Position numbers and translations under genes: made by a program. The notes beneath the pieces were generated by a model. That model had not been told where the DNA came from and searched no databases. It worked only from the letters and a program-made list of their open reading frames with translations. A stretch of DNA of 64,000 nucleotides from a virus, in the IMG/VR virus record IMGVR_UViG_3300010938_000950, positions 1 through 64,000 of that record; one strand, 5' to 3'. This document shows positions 1 through 7,105 of this stretch, one piece after another; positions within the stretch are counted from its first letter, which is position 1, and each line of letters begins with the position of its first letter.

Positions 1-741
1 AATAAATCTGATTTTGAAACAAATTTCAAGCCATTTGCTAACCAACCATTAACCCCTAATAGTAACGTTATATTAGGATATACAACATCAGTTGGAAGTG
101 CATTAACTGTAATGAGAGCAACTGCTTATTTGGAACAAACTACTAATGCACAACGTTCTATACTATCTAGTGATACTAATGACACATCAGCAGGCACAGG
201 AGCTAGAACAGTTAAAATTACTTACTACGATCAAACAATGCTAGGACCATTTACTGAAATTGTAACGATGAATGGAACAACTCCAGTTAATACGGTTGCA
301 ACCAATATTTGTTTTATCGAAAAAATAGAAACTAATACTGTTGGAAGCCAGCTAAATAATGTAGGTACAATAACTTTGAAAGCCGCATCTGGTGGAGGGG
401 GTTCTACAATTGGAACTATTGCTCCGGGAGATGGTACTACGTATTGGTGTCATCACTATGTGGGGTCTAATAAAGTATTTCAATTAGTATCATTAATTGG
501 TTCAATTGATGGAATTAATAGTGGGGTATTAGAAGTTCATCGTACTACACCTACGATTGCTAATACTCCGGAAACAACCATTTCTCCAAAACTAAGGATA
601 ACACCAAATGCAACTGGTGAGTTAACATTTAATGTTCCAATTAGAGTTGCTGGTCCGGCTCTTGTAACTGTATATGGACGCTCTGACGCTTCCAGTGGTA
701 ATTTAGATTGGTTCTCTAAAATTGGATTTTATGAGGGATAA
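1..741 (+). CDS. Virion-type protein, tandem paralogue 1 (5' partial)
   Basis: The reading frame is open from base 1, so the gene starts upstream of the window. The first ATG in frame (112) is internal: residues around it (VMRATAYLEQ) align with internal segments of the next two proteins (VPVRATTYTEP and VLRATVYTEP). Shared blocks are RxVxITYYD, a GPF/Y-x-E segment, NGTTPVNTVATNI, GTIAxGDG and HHYV. The composition (Thr, Ser, Gly and Asn rich, no signal peptide or membrane segment) suggests a beta-rich structural protein, perhaps a fibre or capsid-surface component. The stop codon abuts the next ATG, so the three paralogues probably form one transcription unit. Function beyond a virion role is not recognised. 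Confidence 0.7.
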   Translation, partial: NKSDFETNFKPFANQPLTPNSNVILGYTTSVGSALTVMRATAYLEQTTNAQRSILSSDTNDTSAGTGARTVKITYYDQTMLGPFTEIVTMNGTTPVNTVATNICFIEKIETNTVGSQLNNVGTITLKAASGGGGSTIGTIAPGDGTTYWCHHYVGSNKVFQLVSLIGSIDGINSGVLEVHRTTPTIANTPETTISPKLRITPNATGELTFNVPIRVAGPALVTVYGRSDASSGNLDWFSKIGFYEG

Positions 742-1575
742 ATGCCTGTAAACGATAGACCCATAGAAAATACAATTTTATATAAAGAAGATGGTACGGC
801 TGTTTTAGTAGGTAGCCGAGGAGAAATTTATACTTCTGATTTATCCATTGCAGTTGGTCGTGGTTTAGCTACTGGAACATCTGGTATGGCTAAAGGATAT
901 GCATCTGTAAGCTCTACTGCTATTGTGCCGGTTAGAGCTACCACTTATACAGAACCAACATCCGCTGCTGCCCGTGAATTAATTTCTTCTAGTACACAAG
1001 ATGATGCAACTCCAGGAGGCACAGGAACTCGAAGAGTAAGAATTACATACTATGACAACAATATGTTGGGGCCATATATTGAAGATATTGATCTAAATGG
1101 TACTACGGCCGTTACTACCGTAGCTACAAATATCAGGTTTATAGAAAAAATGGAAAGTTTAATTGTCGGGTCCAACGGAACTAATGTGGGCACTATTACG
1201 ATACGAAATACGGGAGCAGGAGCTACTATCGGAACTATCGCAGCAAGTGACGGGTGTACGCATTGGGCACATCATTATGTAGCAGATGGCTACACTTCAT
1301 TTATTCAATCGCTAACCACAGGCATTATCGACAATGGATTGTTAGGATCTATTAGTTGTAGTATGTTTTTGCGCGCAGCTCTTCCTCTTACTGCAAACTC
1401 TTTTGAAAAGCAAATTACATTTTCATTTAGACAGCAAGGAAATCAGCCATCACAAACTCATAATGTTGTTAATGGCTTATGGGTTAGAGGTCCGGCCAGA
1501 ATAACTCTTTATGCCCGTGATGACAATACTACTGCTGGTACTGTGCACGGCGGCTTTACTTTCTATGATGTATAA
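742..1575 (+). CDS. Virion-type protein, tandem paralogue 2
   Basis: 277 residues. The ATG directly follows the TAA of the preceding gene, and a GAGGG motif about 5 bases upstream serves as ribosome binding site. It shares with both neighbours the blocks VRITYYDN, NGTTAVTTVATNIRFIEKM, GTIAASDG and HHYV. Its N-terminus (about 60 residues with a GSRGEIYTSDL segment) is not shared and may be the attachment part. The C-terminal half contains a segment, FEKQITFSFRQQGNQPSQ, matched in paralogue 3 by FDRQFTSAIRVVNAQPSQ. Beta-rich with no enzyme motif. It is probably a structural protein; no specific family name is recognised. Confidence 0.75.
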   Translation: MPVNDRPIENTILYKEDGTAVLVGSRGEIYTSDLSIAVGRGLATGTSGMAKGYASVSSTAIVPVRATTYTEPTSAAARELISSSTQDDATPGGTGTRRVRITYYDNNMLGPYIEDIDLNGTTAVTTVATNIRFIEKMESLIVGSNGTNVGTITIRNTGAGATIGTIAASDGCTHWAHHYVADGYTSFIQSLTTGIIDNGLLGSISCSMFLRAALPLTANSFEKQITFSFRQQGNQPSQTHNVVNGLWVRGPARITLYARDDNTTAGTVHGGFTFYDV

Positions 1576-1584
1576 GGTGGTTTG

Positions 1585-2316
1585 ATGTCTATTATGTCTA
1601 TAAATTTAGGACAAGCAATTGCAAAAGATATAATTATCAACGGCATTAATGATACTGTAGCCGCCTATGTTGTAACTGCCAGCACTACACCCACTGTCCT
1701 ACGAGCAACGGTATATACTGAACCTTCTTCTGCTCAACAAATGAGATTAGTATCTAGTAGCACCAGTGATTCATCTGCCGGCACAGGATCAAGAACTGTT
1801 AGGATAACTTATTATGACGGCTCCATGAATGGTCCTTTCACTGAAGATTTAACTATGAACGGTACTACGCCCGTTAATACAGTGGCCACAAATATCAGAT
1901 TTATAGAAAGTATTGTATCACTAACTATTGGATCTAATGGTACAAACGTAGGAACGATATCATTACAAAATACTGCAGGATCACAAACATTTGGTACTAT
2001 TGCAGCAGGAGATGGTAGAACTTATTGGGGACATCATTATGTTGGTGTTGATAGGAAGTGTTTTATTGAAAGATTAATTCTTGGATGTACCGGAAATAAT
2101 GGTCTAGTTATGTTAAGATCAACATCAGTACTAACTGCTGATTCTTTTGATAGACAATTTACCTCAGCTATACGTGTAGTTAATGCGCAGCCATCACAAG
2201 TTTATGATATGAATCCAATATATATCAACGGTCCATGCAGATTAACTTTGTATTGGGACGCCGATAGTGCTACTGCAGCAACATGTTATGCAACAATGAT
2301 TATTGTTGATGCGTAA
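1585..2316 (+). CDS. Virion-type protein, tandem paralogue 3
   Basis: 243 residues from ATG 1585, which has AAGGTGG just upstream. A TTG at 1582 is also in frame but offers nothing better. The protein is homologous over its length to the two upstream proteins: VLRATVYTEPSSAQ, RTVRITYYDGSMNGPF, NTVATNIRFIES, GTIAAGDGRTYWGHHYVG. The variable N-terminus is shorter than in paralogue 2. The repeated gene suggests divergence after tandem duplication, as often seen for surface-exposed phage proteins. It is the last gene before a promoter-like sequence at 2321. Confidence 0.75.
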   Translation: MSIMSINLGQAIAKDIIINGINDTVAAYVVTASTTPTVLRATVYTEPSSAQQMRLVSSSTSDSSAGTGSRTVRITYYDGSMNGPFTEDLTMNGTTPVNTVATNIRFIESIVSLTIGSNGTNVGTISLQNTAGSQTFGTIAAGDGRTYWGHHYVGVDRKCFIERLILGCTGNNGLVMLRSTSVLTADSFDRQFTSAIRVVNAQPSQVYDMNPIYINGPCRLTLYWDADSATAATCYATMIIVDA

Positions 2317-2320
2317 TTTA

Positions 2321-2349
2321 TTGATACTATCATTATTGAAACATATAAT
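2321..2349 (+). promoter_or_regulatory. Sigma70-type promoter upstream of the GH18-like gene
   Basis: TTGATA (2321-2326) and TATAAT (2344-2349) are separated by exactly 17 bases, one mismatch from the bacterial housekeeping consensus. Transcription would start near 2356, leaving a leader of about 34 bases before the start codon at 2390. It begins immediately after the stop of the preceding gene. This is the best promoter match noticed in the window. Confidence 0.7.
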
Positions 2350-2389
2350 TTGAGAAAGAGAACACACAACTATGCCAAAGGGGAATAAC

Positions 2390-3307
2390 ATGGTAGTAAA
2401 TGCATTAACTAATCGTCCGGTTCCACCAAATTCAAACATGAACCGTGCAATGTTTGTTTGGGTAACCGCAACCGCATCTCAAGATCCGCTAGATACCGAT
2501 AATGATCAGCAAGCACTCTTAAATTTCTGTGGCACTAACGGTGTTAACGTAATCTTCTTAGATATGTGGAGATATTTGGGCGGAGCAAACTGGACTAACG
2601 CTAAGCGTGATAGAATTAAGCTTTTCAATGATGCTGCTCACCGCTCTGGTATTAAAGTATATGCTCTTTGTGGTGATTTGGGTTGGGGAACTCTCCAACA
2701 ATGGGTTCTAAAGAATATTTTAAACCCAATTCAAGCATACAACTCTATGTGCACTAAGACTTCTGAACAGTTTGATGGAATTATGTTAGATGTTGAATAT
2801 TGGACAGATGAAGTCAACTATCCAGCAGCAACACATCTTCCAGGTTTCTGTGATTTAGTAAAAGCTATGCGTACTGCATCAGATGGTGAACTAGCTATTG
2901 GATGCTTTGCTGGTTTCTTTTTGAAGGACAGCTCTGGTACTCGTACACTAATTGATTATAACGGCAAATTAGCTCAAGATGGCGAACACATGATGGATGT
3001 TTGTGACTTCGTTGTTGTTGGTGCTTATCGTGATCACGCCAATGATAATGGTACTGATGGTCCTGGTCAAATTACTTTGTTCCAGCCATGGTATGATTAC
3101 GCAGCTAACCAAGGTAAGAATTTTGGATTGTATTGCGGATCTGAAACCATTAACGTAACCCCAACTTACATTACGTATTTTGGTGCTACTAAGGCCGCAA
3201 TGGAAGCTGAGCACACCTTGATTTCCAACACTTTCAAAGTTGAAACTAATTCTGTTTTCTTAGGACAAGCAGTTCACAGCTATGATGGCTGGAAAGCAAT
3301 GACCTAA
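2390..3307 (+). CDS. GH18-like TIM-barrel protein, putative polysaccharide hydrolase
   Basis: 305 residues from ATG 2390, chosen because AAAGGGGA lies 5 bases upstream. An in-frame ATG at 2372 would add six residues but has a poorer site. Alternating beta strands and helices fit a (beta/alpha)8 barrel: MFVWV, VNVIFLDMW, IKVYALCGD, FDGIMLDVEYW, LAIGCFAGFF, CDFVVVGAY, NFGLYCG, VFLGQAVHSYDGW. The fourth strand resembles the GH18 signature DxxDxDxE, with D129, D134 and E136 present and Met in place of the middle Asp. Family knowledge would make E136 the proton donor; that it cleaves a GlcNAc polymer such as peptidoglycan or a capsule is inference. There is no signal peptide. It lies between its own promoter and terminator, so it is probably expressed independently of the virion genes. 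Confidence 0.6.
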   Translation: MVVNALTNRPVPPNSNMNRAMFVWVTATASQDPLDTDNDQQALLNFCGTNGVNVIFLDMWRYLGGANWTNAKRDRIKLFNDAAHRSGIKVYALCGDLGWGTLQQWVLKNILNPIQAYNSMCTKTSEQFDGIMLDVEYWTDEVNYPAATHLPGFCDLVKAMRTASDGELAIGCFAGFFLKDSSGTRTLIDYNGKLAQDGEHMMDVCDFVVVGAYRDHANDNGTDGPGQITLFQPWYDYAANQGKNFGLYCGSETINVTPTYITYFGATKAAMEAEHTLISNTFKVETNSVFLGQAVHSYDGWKAMT

Positions 3308-3332
3308 TCAGTTTTAAATATCAATTAATATA

Positions 3333-3360
3333 GAAAACGGCGCTTTTAGGCGCCGTTTTC
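3333..3360 (+). terminator. Rho-independent terminator, possibly bidirectional
   Basis: Perfect 11 bp stem, GAAAACGGCGC (3333-3343) pairing with GCGCCGTTTTC (3350-3360), with a 6-base loop TTTTAG. The GC core is flanked by A and T runs, so it can act in both directions. It sits 25 bases after the stop of the GH18-like gene. Confidence 0.85.
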
Positions 3361-3417
3361 ATTTGTATCTTACTATTCCGATATATCTTTTAAGGGGGCT
3401 ACATTTAGTGAGGTTTA

Positions 3418-4278
3418 ATGCGAGCACTAGTTCTATCTGGCGGAGGATCTAAAGGAGCTTATCAGGTAGGTGCGCTCGAATACATATTAGGAGAAAAACG
3501 CGTAGTTTACGATGCTTTTTGTGGAGTCAGTGTTGGCGCAATCAATGCAGCGTTTCTTTCTATGTATAAATCAGGTGAAGAGCTGGATGCCATTCTTCAT
3601 CTTTCAGAAATGTGGTCAAAATTAGATAATTCTAAAATATACAAGCGTTGGTTTCCTTTTGGTCGTTGGCATGCTATTTGGAAGAAGAGCTTTTTTGATA
3701 GTTCTCCATTGCATGACCTTTTAAAAAGCGGAATCAGCTTACAAAAAATTAGAGAAAGTGGTAAACGGGTCAATGTAGGTGTGGTTTCTCTTAGTTCTGG
3801 TAAATATACTATTTTTGATCAAACTTCTGAGCATTTTATTGATGCTGTTATTGCTTCGGCATCATTCCCAGGCATGTTAACGCCTGTAAGTTTTTTAGGG
3901 CAATTATGGACTGATGGTGGAGTTAAAGAAATATCACCTATTAAGAAAGCTGTAGAGCTTGGGGCGGACATTATTGATGTAATTATCACTAATCCTCAGA
4001 CGAGAGCTAAGAAATTTATTGAAAATCCCACTACTGTAGATGTTTTAAAGCGAAGTTTAGACCTTTCTACTGATAAAATTATGGCAAATGATATTGAAAA
4101 GGTAGAAATGTACAATATTTTAGCTCAAAATGGCTTAACTGAGAAGAAATATGTGCAACTTAATATTGTTCGTCCCGATCTTAACCTAATTGAAGATTTA
4201 TTGGATTTTAGACAAGAAAAAATACAGGAAATGATGGAGAAAGGGTATAATGATGCGAAGAACAAGTACATAATGTAA
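3418..4278 (+). CDS. Patatin-like phospholipase
   Basis: 286 residues; GAGG lies 5 bases before the ATG. Patatin-family acyl hydrolases use a Ser-Asp dyad to release fatty acids from phospholipids or other esters. All three hallmarks are visible: the oxyanion loop SGGGSKGAYQVGAL at 7-20, the nucleophile elbow GVSVG at 36-40 (Ser38), and DGG at 166-168 (Asp166). The protein resembles the short bacterial RssA/YchK-type members in length. There is no signal peptide or membrane helix, so it would act in the cytoplasm or as a virion passenger. It follows the terminator at 3333-3360 and probably heads a small operon. The role in the phage cycle, whether membrane damage at lysis or lipid remodelling, is not shown by the sequence. 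Confidence 0.88.
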   Translation: MRALVLSGGGSKGAYQVGALEYILGEKRVVYDAFCGVSVGAINAAFLSMYKSGEELDAILHLSEMWSKLDNSKIYKRWFPFGRWHAIWKKSFFDSSPLHDLLKSGISLQKIRESGKRVNVGVVSLSSGKYTIFDQTSEHFIDAVIASASFPGMLTPVSFLGQLWTDGGVKEISPIKKAVELGADIIDVIITNPQTRAKKFIENPTTVDVLKRSLDLSTDKIMANDIEKVEMYNILAQNGLTEKKYVQLNIVRPDLNLIEDLLDFRQEKIQEMMEKGYNDAKNKYIM

Positions 4279-4308
4279 TAATTCTACATACTAGTACGAG
4301 GTATTTCG

Positions 4309-4665
4309 ATGAGTTTTCCTTACGACCGCTCTAATAATCCAAGAGGACCAATCCAATACGGTAAAGATTTTAATTTCTTTAGGAACGTTACTCCAAGCTC
4401 ATCTGGATCTGGTGTTTTTGCCGCCAATTGTGATATAGTTATTACTTTTCCAACATATACAGTTACTTTTTGGATGGGCTCTGGTTTAGGCGCTGGTACT
4501 GTACAATATTCTTTCAATGGGACCGATATTCATGGTACTTTAGACAGTACAGGAAGTACTGCTCCAGCTACTTTAACTTTTGAAAATAGACAACTTTCTA
4601 AGATTTGGTTTTCAACGATTTCAGGAACTCCAGTTGTTCGTGTCGAGGCTTGGGGCACCCGTTGA
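4309..4665 (+). CDS. Small beta-rich hypothetical protein
   Basis: 118 residues, GAGG 8 bases before the ATG. The sequence is rich in Thr, Ser, Gly and Phe with alternating hydrophobic residues (VTFWMGSGLGAGTVQYSFNG), which suggests a small beta-sandwich. There are no catalytic motifs, cysteine pairs or membrane segments. The composition matches the fibre-type proteins in this window, so a minor virion or decoration protein is plausible. The family is not recognised. Confidence 0.6.
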   Translation: MSFPYDRSNNPRGPIQYGKDFNFFRNVTPSSSGSGVFAANCDIVITFPTYTVTFWMGSGLGAGTVQYSFNGTDIHGTLDSTGSTAPATLTFENRQLSKIWFSTISGTPVVRVEAWGTR

Positions 4666-4674
4666 TCTGATATA

Positions 4675-5015
4675 AGTAAGTGCATGAGTAAGTTGATCAA
4701 AAATAAATGTGAAATAGAATCTTGTAATGTTACGGACCCTAAGCTACTAGAATTGCATCACATTATAGAAAGAACGGAGTTAAACACGACCAATCATGAT
4801 TTTAATCTAGCGATTTTATGCGCTAATTGTCATGCAATGACTCATACTGGTCGTCTTAAAATTATCGGTGTTTATCCATCTACACTGCCCCCAAATGGAA
4901 GAACTCTTATCTATGAATTAGATGGAAAACGAAACATCGAAGGTATCGATAGGCCATATATAGAATTCAAAAATAAATCCTTCAAAATCAGGAGTAAGTA
5001 AATGAGTAAGTTAAT
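4675..5015 (+). repeat. Imperfect direct repeats flanking the HNH gene
   Basis: A 23-base sequence at 4675-4697 recurs at 4993-5015 with 20 of 23 bases identical; the common core is ATGAGTAAGTT. Each copy spans the upstream region and first codons of a gene, so the HNH protein and the next protein both begin MSKLI. The spacing of 318 bases equals the length of the HNH gene. Confidence 0.6.
4684..5001 (+). CDS. HNH endonuclease
   Basis: 105 residues. The HNH/beta-beta-alpha-metal fold is shown by Cys9 and Cys14, LHHI at 24-27 (His25, His26), Asn41, and NLAILCANCHAMTH at 41-54 with Cys46, Cys49, His50 and His54. Cys pairs of this kind bind structural zinc, while His and Asn coordinate the catalytic metal. 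Small free-standing HNH proteins in phages are commonly homing endonucleases. The flanking direct repeat supports an inserted gene. The ribosome binding site is weak. The stop is immediately followed by the next ATG. Confidence 0.85.
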   Translation: MSKLIKNKCEIESCNVTDPKLLELHHIIERTELNTTNHDFNLAILCANCHAMTHTGRLKIIGVYPSTLPPNGRTLIYELDGKRNIEGIDRPYIEFKNKSFKIRSK

Positions 5016-5361
5016 TGGTTCATCTAAATTTCATATGGATACTACTAATCCGGATGATGTAAGTAGTAGAGTTACTGATGAGAAGGAAACTCGTAAGAAA
5101 TTTTTAACAGTTTCTAGGTGGGCGGGACGCGAAAGAGATATGCTAATACTCTTTGCTAAGTTTGACAAACTTCAAAGAGAAACCAATGATCCAGAAAAGC
5201 AAAAAGATATTGCTAAAATTGGAGCTGTTGAAGTGTACAAACTATTGGGCGAATGTTTTGCTTCATTAAAATCAAGCGGCGCCCTTGCTATTCCAGGTTT
5301 GGACTCTCATATGGGAGAACTTTGGGTGGATGGCGAGTTAGTATATAAGGACAAGAAATGA
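5002..5361 (+). CDS. Helical hypothetical protein
   Basis: 119 residues with AGGAG 7 bases before the ATG. The middle of the protein (about residues 30-95) is charged and helix-forming, for example RKKFLTVSRWAGRERDMLIL and QKDIAKIGAVEVYKLLGEC. There are no membrane segments, zinc motifs or known catalytic residues. Its first five residues match those of the HNH protein upstream, which seems to reflect DNA duplication rather than homology. It overlaps the cold-shock gene by ATGA, so the two are translationally coupled. No function is recognised. Confidence 0.6.
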   Translation: MSKLIGSSKFHMDTTNPDDVSSRVTDEKETRKKFLTVSRWAGRERDMLILFAKFDKLQRETNDPEKQKDIAKIGAVEVYKLLGECFASLKSSGALAIPGLDSHMGELWVDGELVYKDKK

Positions 5362-5591
5362 CCGACGAAAAGTTTTATGGCGAAGTATTATGGTTTGATC
5401 CTAAACGCGGTTTTGGTTTCATTGGATGGGAAAAAGAAGGCGTCAAACAAAAAGACATGTTTGTACACTTCTCTGATATTTCCTGTGAAGGATTCAAAAC
5501 GCTCTACAAACACCAAAAGGTATCTTTCGGACTCGGTGTTAACAAACACGGCACTCCAAAAGCTGTTAATGTGGAAATAATGAAGAACTAA
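5358..5591 (+). CDS. Cold-shock domain protein
   Basis: 77 residues, the usual size of CspA-type proteins. The single cold-shock domain carries RNP1 as RGFGFI at 17-22 and RNP2 as FVHFS at 35-39, with the usual N-terminal strand GEVLWFD. These aromatic residues stack on single-stranded RNA or DNA, and the family acts as an RNA chaperone or ssDNA binder. The ATG lies inside the stop of the upstream gene (ATGA) and has AAGGA upstream. The gene ends exactly where a convergent minus-strand gene ends. Confidence 0.9.
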   Translation: MTDEKFYGEVLWFDPKRGFGFIGWEKEGVKQKDMFVHFSDISCEGFKTLYKHQKVSFGLGVNKHGTPKAVNVEIMKN

Positions 5592-5602
5592 TTACTTCTT
5601 CA
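5581..5602. other. Palindrome spanning two abutting convergent stop codons
   Basis: TGAAGAA and TTCTTCA form a 7 bp inverted repeat around CTAATTAC, whose core TAATTA contains both stop codons. The stem is AT-rich, so it is a weak candidate for a bidirectional terminator. It also explains why both proteins end in similar codons. Confidence 0.35.
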
Positions 5603-5903
5603 AGAAAATCTGAATAATTTGTGCTACTAAAGCCAATAGTCCAGTAACGAATAGTACTTGAATTTTAAATAACTCTTTGGAAGTTTCTTCTGATTTTTCC
5701 AAAATCTTATCTAATTTCTCTTCAATTTGTTCTTGGGATTTTTGGTTATCATTAAGTAAGCCAATGATCTCTTCATTCTGATCGGCTACTGCTGTTTCAA
5801 TTTCTACAGCTTTACGATTCACTTCTAGAATGATCTCTAAATCCCTTTTATTGAGCCGTTCGGCCAACGGGATGATTCTATCCTTGTCTTTGTCAATAGG
5901 CAT
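5592..5903 (-). CDS. Coiled-coil protein with C-terminal membrane anchor (XhlA-like?)
   Basis: 103 residues. Residues about 20-78 are a charged helix with heptad-like spacing (QSQEQIEEKLDKILEKSEET is within the coiled coil), followed by one hydrophobic segment at about 82-101 (VLFVTGLLALVAQIIQIFL) and a Lys-Lys end. A coiled coil with a C-terminal anchor is the layout of XhlA-type phage lysis accessory proteins, and the length fits, but the match is architectural only. The start codon shares a base with the stop of the upstream gene (TAATG). It ends head-on against the cold-shock gene. Confidence 0.6.
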   Translation of the reverse strand: MPIDKDKDRIIPLAERLNKRDLEIILEVNRKAVEIETAVADQNEEIIGLLNDNQKSQEQIEEKLDKILEKSEETSKELFKIQVLFVTGLLALVAQIIQIFLKK

Positions 5904-6100
5904 TAGCCCCCAGATTTTTGAGTGGTTTTCTTACTCTTTTTCTTGCCTTTCCTGTCTTTAATTTTGACAATTGTGGCTTCACACTTGTCATTCAACTTCT
6001 TATAATCTTCAACTATTGAAGACTCAACCTCTTCAAGTTGTTCTTTCTCTGTTGTAATAATTTGATCGATTACGTTAGCCAACCGTTTGCGAGAATGCAT
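5903..6100 (-). CDS. Small basic helical protein
   Basis: 65 residues with AAGGTG 5 bases before the ATG. The N-terminal 50 residues are predicted helical and charged (TEKEQLEEVESSIVEDYKKL), and the C-terminus is a Lys-rich tail (KDRKGKKKSKKTTQKSGG). There are no cysteines or membrane segments. It lies between two other minus-strand genes with gaps of 0-2 bases, so all three are co-transcribed. The basic tail could bind nucleic acid or acidic lipids; this is a guess. Confidence 0.55.
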   Translation of the reverse strand: MHSRKRLANVIDQIITTEKEQLEEVESSIVEDYKKLNDKCEATIVKIKDRKGKKKSKKTTQKSGG

Positions 6101-6102
6101 AG

Positions 6103-6531
6103 TTACACCTTCTTAGGGGGATTGACAACACTTCTCTGGATATCAATTTCAACCAGATCGGCGTTCTCTTTAGCGAAAATTTCATCTTGCTTTTTCTGGT
6201 CTTCCTCTGAAACTTTAAGCTCATCGTATTCTTGTTCCTCAATTTGAAAAAGAGAACGCATTCTGTCAGGAATAATGGCACCATATACAATTGGTACTTT
6301 ATTCTTTTCCGGATCAGGAGGCGGAATATGTCTTACTACAATTTTATCTCTCTTTTTAAATAGAGAACCAGATTCTTTTGATTTTAGAAGTTGCTCTAAT
6401 GTATATTTATAGTGCTTTTTATCCAATAGATTAACAGTGGAGAATGCCTTGATATTCAAGGCTAAATCTGCCAGCGTTACATTCATTGCTGATACATTAG
6501 TTACCCAAAAGGTTTGCTCTTTAGTTTTCAT
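6103..6531 (-). CDS. Conserved-type phage protein of unknown function
   Basis: 142 residues, first gene of the minus-strand trio. The N-terminal half (WVTNVSAMNVTLADLALNI, then FSTVNLLDKKHYKYTLEQL) looks like a small beta-containing domain and resembles a type of protein seen near virion genes of large phages. The C-terminal half is acidic and probably helical or disordered. No catalytic motif. The upstream region to 6620 is shared with the divergent + strand gene. A minor virion protein is possible but not shown. Confidence 0.6.
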   Translation of the reverse strand: MKTKEQTFWVTNVSAMNVTLADLALNIKAFSTVNLLDKKHYKYTLEQLLKSKESGSLFKKRDKIVVRHIPPPDPEKNKVPIVYGAIIPDRMRSLFQIEEQEYDELKVSEEDQKKQDEIFAKENADLVEIDIQRSVVNPPKKV

Positions 6532-6620
6532 AATTTACTCATTAATGCTTATATATTGATAAATTGGAGCTATACTACTATTTGAGTATTTATACAGCGT
6601 TAGCAAATTAGGGAGAAAAT
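6532..6620. promoter_or_regulatory. Divergent intergenic region, probable promoters both ways
   Basis: 89 bases separate the divergent starts at 6531 (minus) and 6621 (plus), so each side needs transcription from here or from a distant promoter. On the + strand, TTGGAG (6564-6569), 17 bases, then TATTTA (6587-6592) is a weak sigma70-like match. No convincing match was found on the minus strand. The + strand ribosome site AGGGAG is strong. Confidence 0.35.
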
Positions 6621-7085
6621 ATGAGTAAAACCAATACTTGGGAGAGCGACCTTTTAAAACTTGTATTTAATAATACTACTGCGTCTTTAATTGGTGACGC
6701 TACCGGGTTGGTTGGTTCAAGCACGGCCGGTGTTTTATATGTAAGTTTACATACGGCAGATCCTGGTGAAGGAGGGGATCAGACAACCAATGAAGTTTTA
6801 GTTTCTAATTATACTGGGTATGCTAGAGTAGCAGTTGCCCGTACAACAGGCGGGTGGACAGTTACTACAGTAGATGTTGGCCCTTCCACTGTCACTAATG
6901 CTAGCCAGGTAAATTTCCCACAATGTACTGCTGGTACTAGCACTATTACACATGTAGGCGTAGGTACAAGCTCATCAGGCGCTGGTAAACTATTGTATAA
7001 AGGTGCTTTAGCATCTTCTTTGGCTGTGTCTCAAAATATTACTCCAAGTTTTGCGGCAGGTACTTTGGTAATTACTGAAGCATAA
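6621..7085 (+). CDS. Virion/fibre-associated protein with LHTADPG motif
   Basis: 154 residues with AGGGAG 6 bases before the ATG. The segment YVSLHTADPGEGGDQTTNEV followed by YTGYARVAVAR is a pattern seen in many phage proteins encoded near fibre genes, usually annotated only as tail fibre or structural protein. The rest is Thr, Ser and Gly rich and probably beta-structured, with no enzyme motif. It lies 20 bases upstream of a 1066-residue fibre gene and is probably co-expressed with it. The exact position in the virion is unknown. Confidence 0.65.
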   Translation: MSKTNTWESDLLKLVFNNTTASLIGDATGLVGSSTAGVLYVSLHTADPGEGGDQTTNEVLVSNYTGYARVAVARTTGGWTVTTVDVGPSTVTNASQVNFPQCTAGTSTITHVGVGTSSSGAGKLLYKGALASSLAVSQNITPSFAAGTLVITEA

Positions 7086-7105
7086 TTAATTAATGTGGAG
7101 ATGAG

